Assembly (NCBI RefSeq): GCF_021389935.1
Contig: NZ_CP089979.1
Location: forward strand, 725,001-789,000
Reading direction: 5' to 3'
From: Fulvivirga ligni
GTDB taxonomy: Bacteria > Bacteroidota > Bacteroidia > Cytophagales > Cyclobacteriaceae
Length of the DNA: 64,000 bases
Positions 63,454 through 64,000 of the stretch are shown here, in pieces. How positions within the stretch are numbered: the stretch's first letter is position 1; each line of letters starts with the position of its first letter. Position numbers and translations under genes: made by a program. The notes beneath the pieces were generated by a model that was given only the letters and a program-made list of their open reading frames with translations, was not told the origin of the DNA and did not search any database.

Positions 63454-64000
63454 ATGATTTCTATGAGAAGAATGAGGCTGTGGACACTGAGCCTTTTGGC
63501 AGCAAGCTCAGCCATGATGATGACAGCATGTGGGGATGATGACAGCATTGAGCCTGCAGGTGATTATGTTTTATCATTAGCAATTCAAGGTACTGAAGGT
63601 GGTTTTACTTACTACTCTGTTCCTTTTGAAGATGTAATGAGCGGAAAACTATCCGCCACTGGCAGAGGTATAGAGCAGCCAGGCTATTATGATTTCACAC
63701 AAATAGATGAAACTATCTACAGCATTGGCGGTCTTAATGATGTGAACGTGGTAGGTATAGGCAGAGATGCTAACAGACAGCTTACTCAAGTTGGCGATGT
63801 ATCTTTTGCCAGCAGCCTTTCAGATATTATTAAAGCAGATAATAACACATTAGTATCAGTAAGTGTATCATCTTCAGCGGATTCCATCACTTTCTACAAG
63901 TTTAACGCTAACACAGTAGAGGTTACTGAAACTAAAAAAATTGCCGTTTCTAACTTAACTGATGTTGCTGGTCCTTCTTATTCTGGAATGGTAATCAGTG
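63454..64000 (+). CDS. DUF4374-family lipoprotein, N-terminal part (runs off window)
   Basis: The ATG at 63454 opens a frame of 182 residues to the window edge. A lipoprotein signal ends in 'MMMTACGDDDS'. The mature part matches the DUF4374 start: 'YVLSLAIQGTEGGFTYYSVPFEDVMSGKL', 'GIEQPGYYDFTQIDETIYSIGGLNDVNVVGIGRD'. DUF4374 proteins are encoded next to TonB receptors in iron-acquisition loci of Bacteroidota. It starts 38 bases after the receptor gene. The C-terminal half is outside the window. Confidence 0.82.
   Translation, partial: MISMRRMRLWTLSLLAASSAMMMTACGDDDSIEPAGDYVLSLAIQGTEGGFTYYSVPFEDVMSGKLSATGRGIEQPGYYDFTQIDETIYSIGGLNDVNVVGIGRDANRQLTQVGDVSFASSLSDIIKADNNTLVSVSVSSSADSITFYKFNANTVEVTETKKIAVSNLTDVAGPSYSGMVIS

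Noticed and set aside
1-64000. tRNA, rRNA, CRISPR, prophage, insertion sequence or secondary-metabolite cluster
   Set aside because: Reading both strands gave no transposase, integrase, direct-repeat array, cloverleaf-like segment or synthase genes; a tRNA scan could still correct this.

Overview
The window looks like chromosomal DNA of a free-living, AT-leaning member of the Bacteroidota, most likely Cytophagales (Fulvivirga/Marivirga-like). That placement is inferred from gene content: lipoproteins with acidic runs after the lipobox cysteine, a TonB receptor with carboxypeptidase-like N-terminal domain paired with a DUF4374 lipoprotein, fasciclin lipoproteins, LytS/LytTR pairs, DUF2490 barrels, a bacterial alpha-2-macroglobulin, and promoters of the TTTG-N19-TAnnTTTG type. 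I see no rRNA, tRNA, insertion sequence, prophage or CRISPR array.

Layout. 1-6743: a truncated secreted-protein gene, a run of small membrane-protein genes (one frameshifted), a UDG-fold protein, a cysteine-cluster protein, a DUF2490 barrel, a PepSY-like protein and a rhomboid protease fused to YwqK repeats and a TonB-C domain. 6891-17302: ABC exporter plus DinB protein, GH78 alpha-L-rhamnosidase, AraC regulator, lipoprotein, beta-barrel protein, and a two-gene compatible-solute ABC importer whose permease carries a substrate-binding domain with its halves in reversed order. 17494-26385: four-FAS1 lipoprotein, LytS/LytTR two-component pair, DUF427, RDD, LysE, sugar-isomerase-like and TlpA-like genes. 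26508-29932: a fluoride riboswitch preceding a ClC-F type antiporter, then an atypical pyruvate kinase-like gene. 30034-36310: VOC proteins, AraC regulators (one membrane-tethered with TPRs), small lipoproteins and palindromic repeats.

36448-50843: a 2189-residue alpha-2-macroglobulin with an inserted SusC-like carboxypeptidase-regulatory/plug module, a lipid kinase, RDD protein, methyltransferase/patatin pair, a surface-repeat protein, an M14 metallocarboxypeptidase and a thioesterase. 51007-58202 (minus strand): a multidrug efflux locus in the order GbsR/MarR regulator, TolC, adaptor, RND pump (frameshifted near its start), TetR regulator, acyl carrier protein. A clear promoter with a 10-bp-arm palindrome around its -33 box precedes the GbsR/MarR gene. 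58276-64000: thiol peroxidase, M1 aminopeptidase, and a TonB receptor followed by a truncated DUF4374 lipoprotein, probably a siderophore uptake locus.

The most notable items are the fluoride riboswitch/ClC-F unit, the apparently permuted substrate-binding domain, the alpha-2-macroglobulin and rhomboid domain fusions, the efflux operator, and two families of short palindromic repeats. Two coding sequences are interrupted by single-base frameshifts. All family assignments come from reading motifs; no database search was run.
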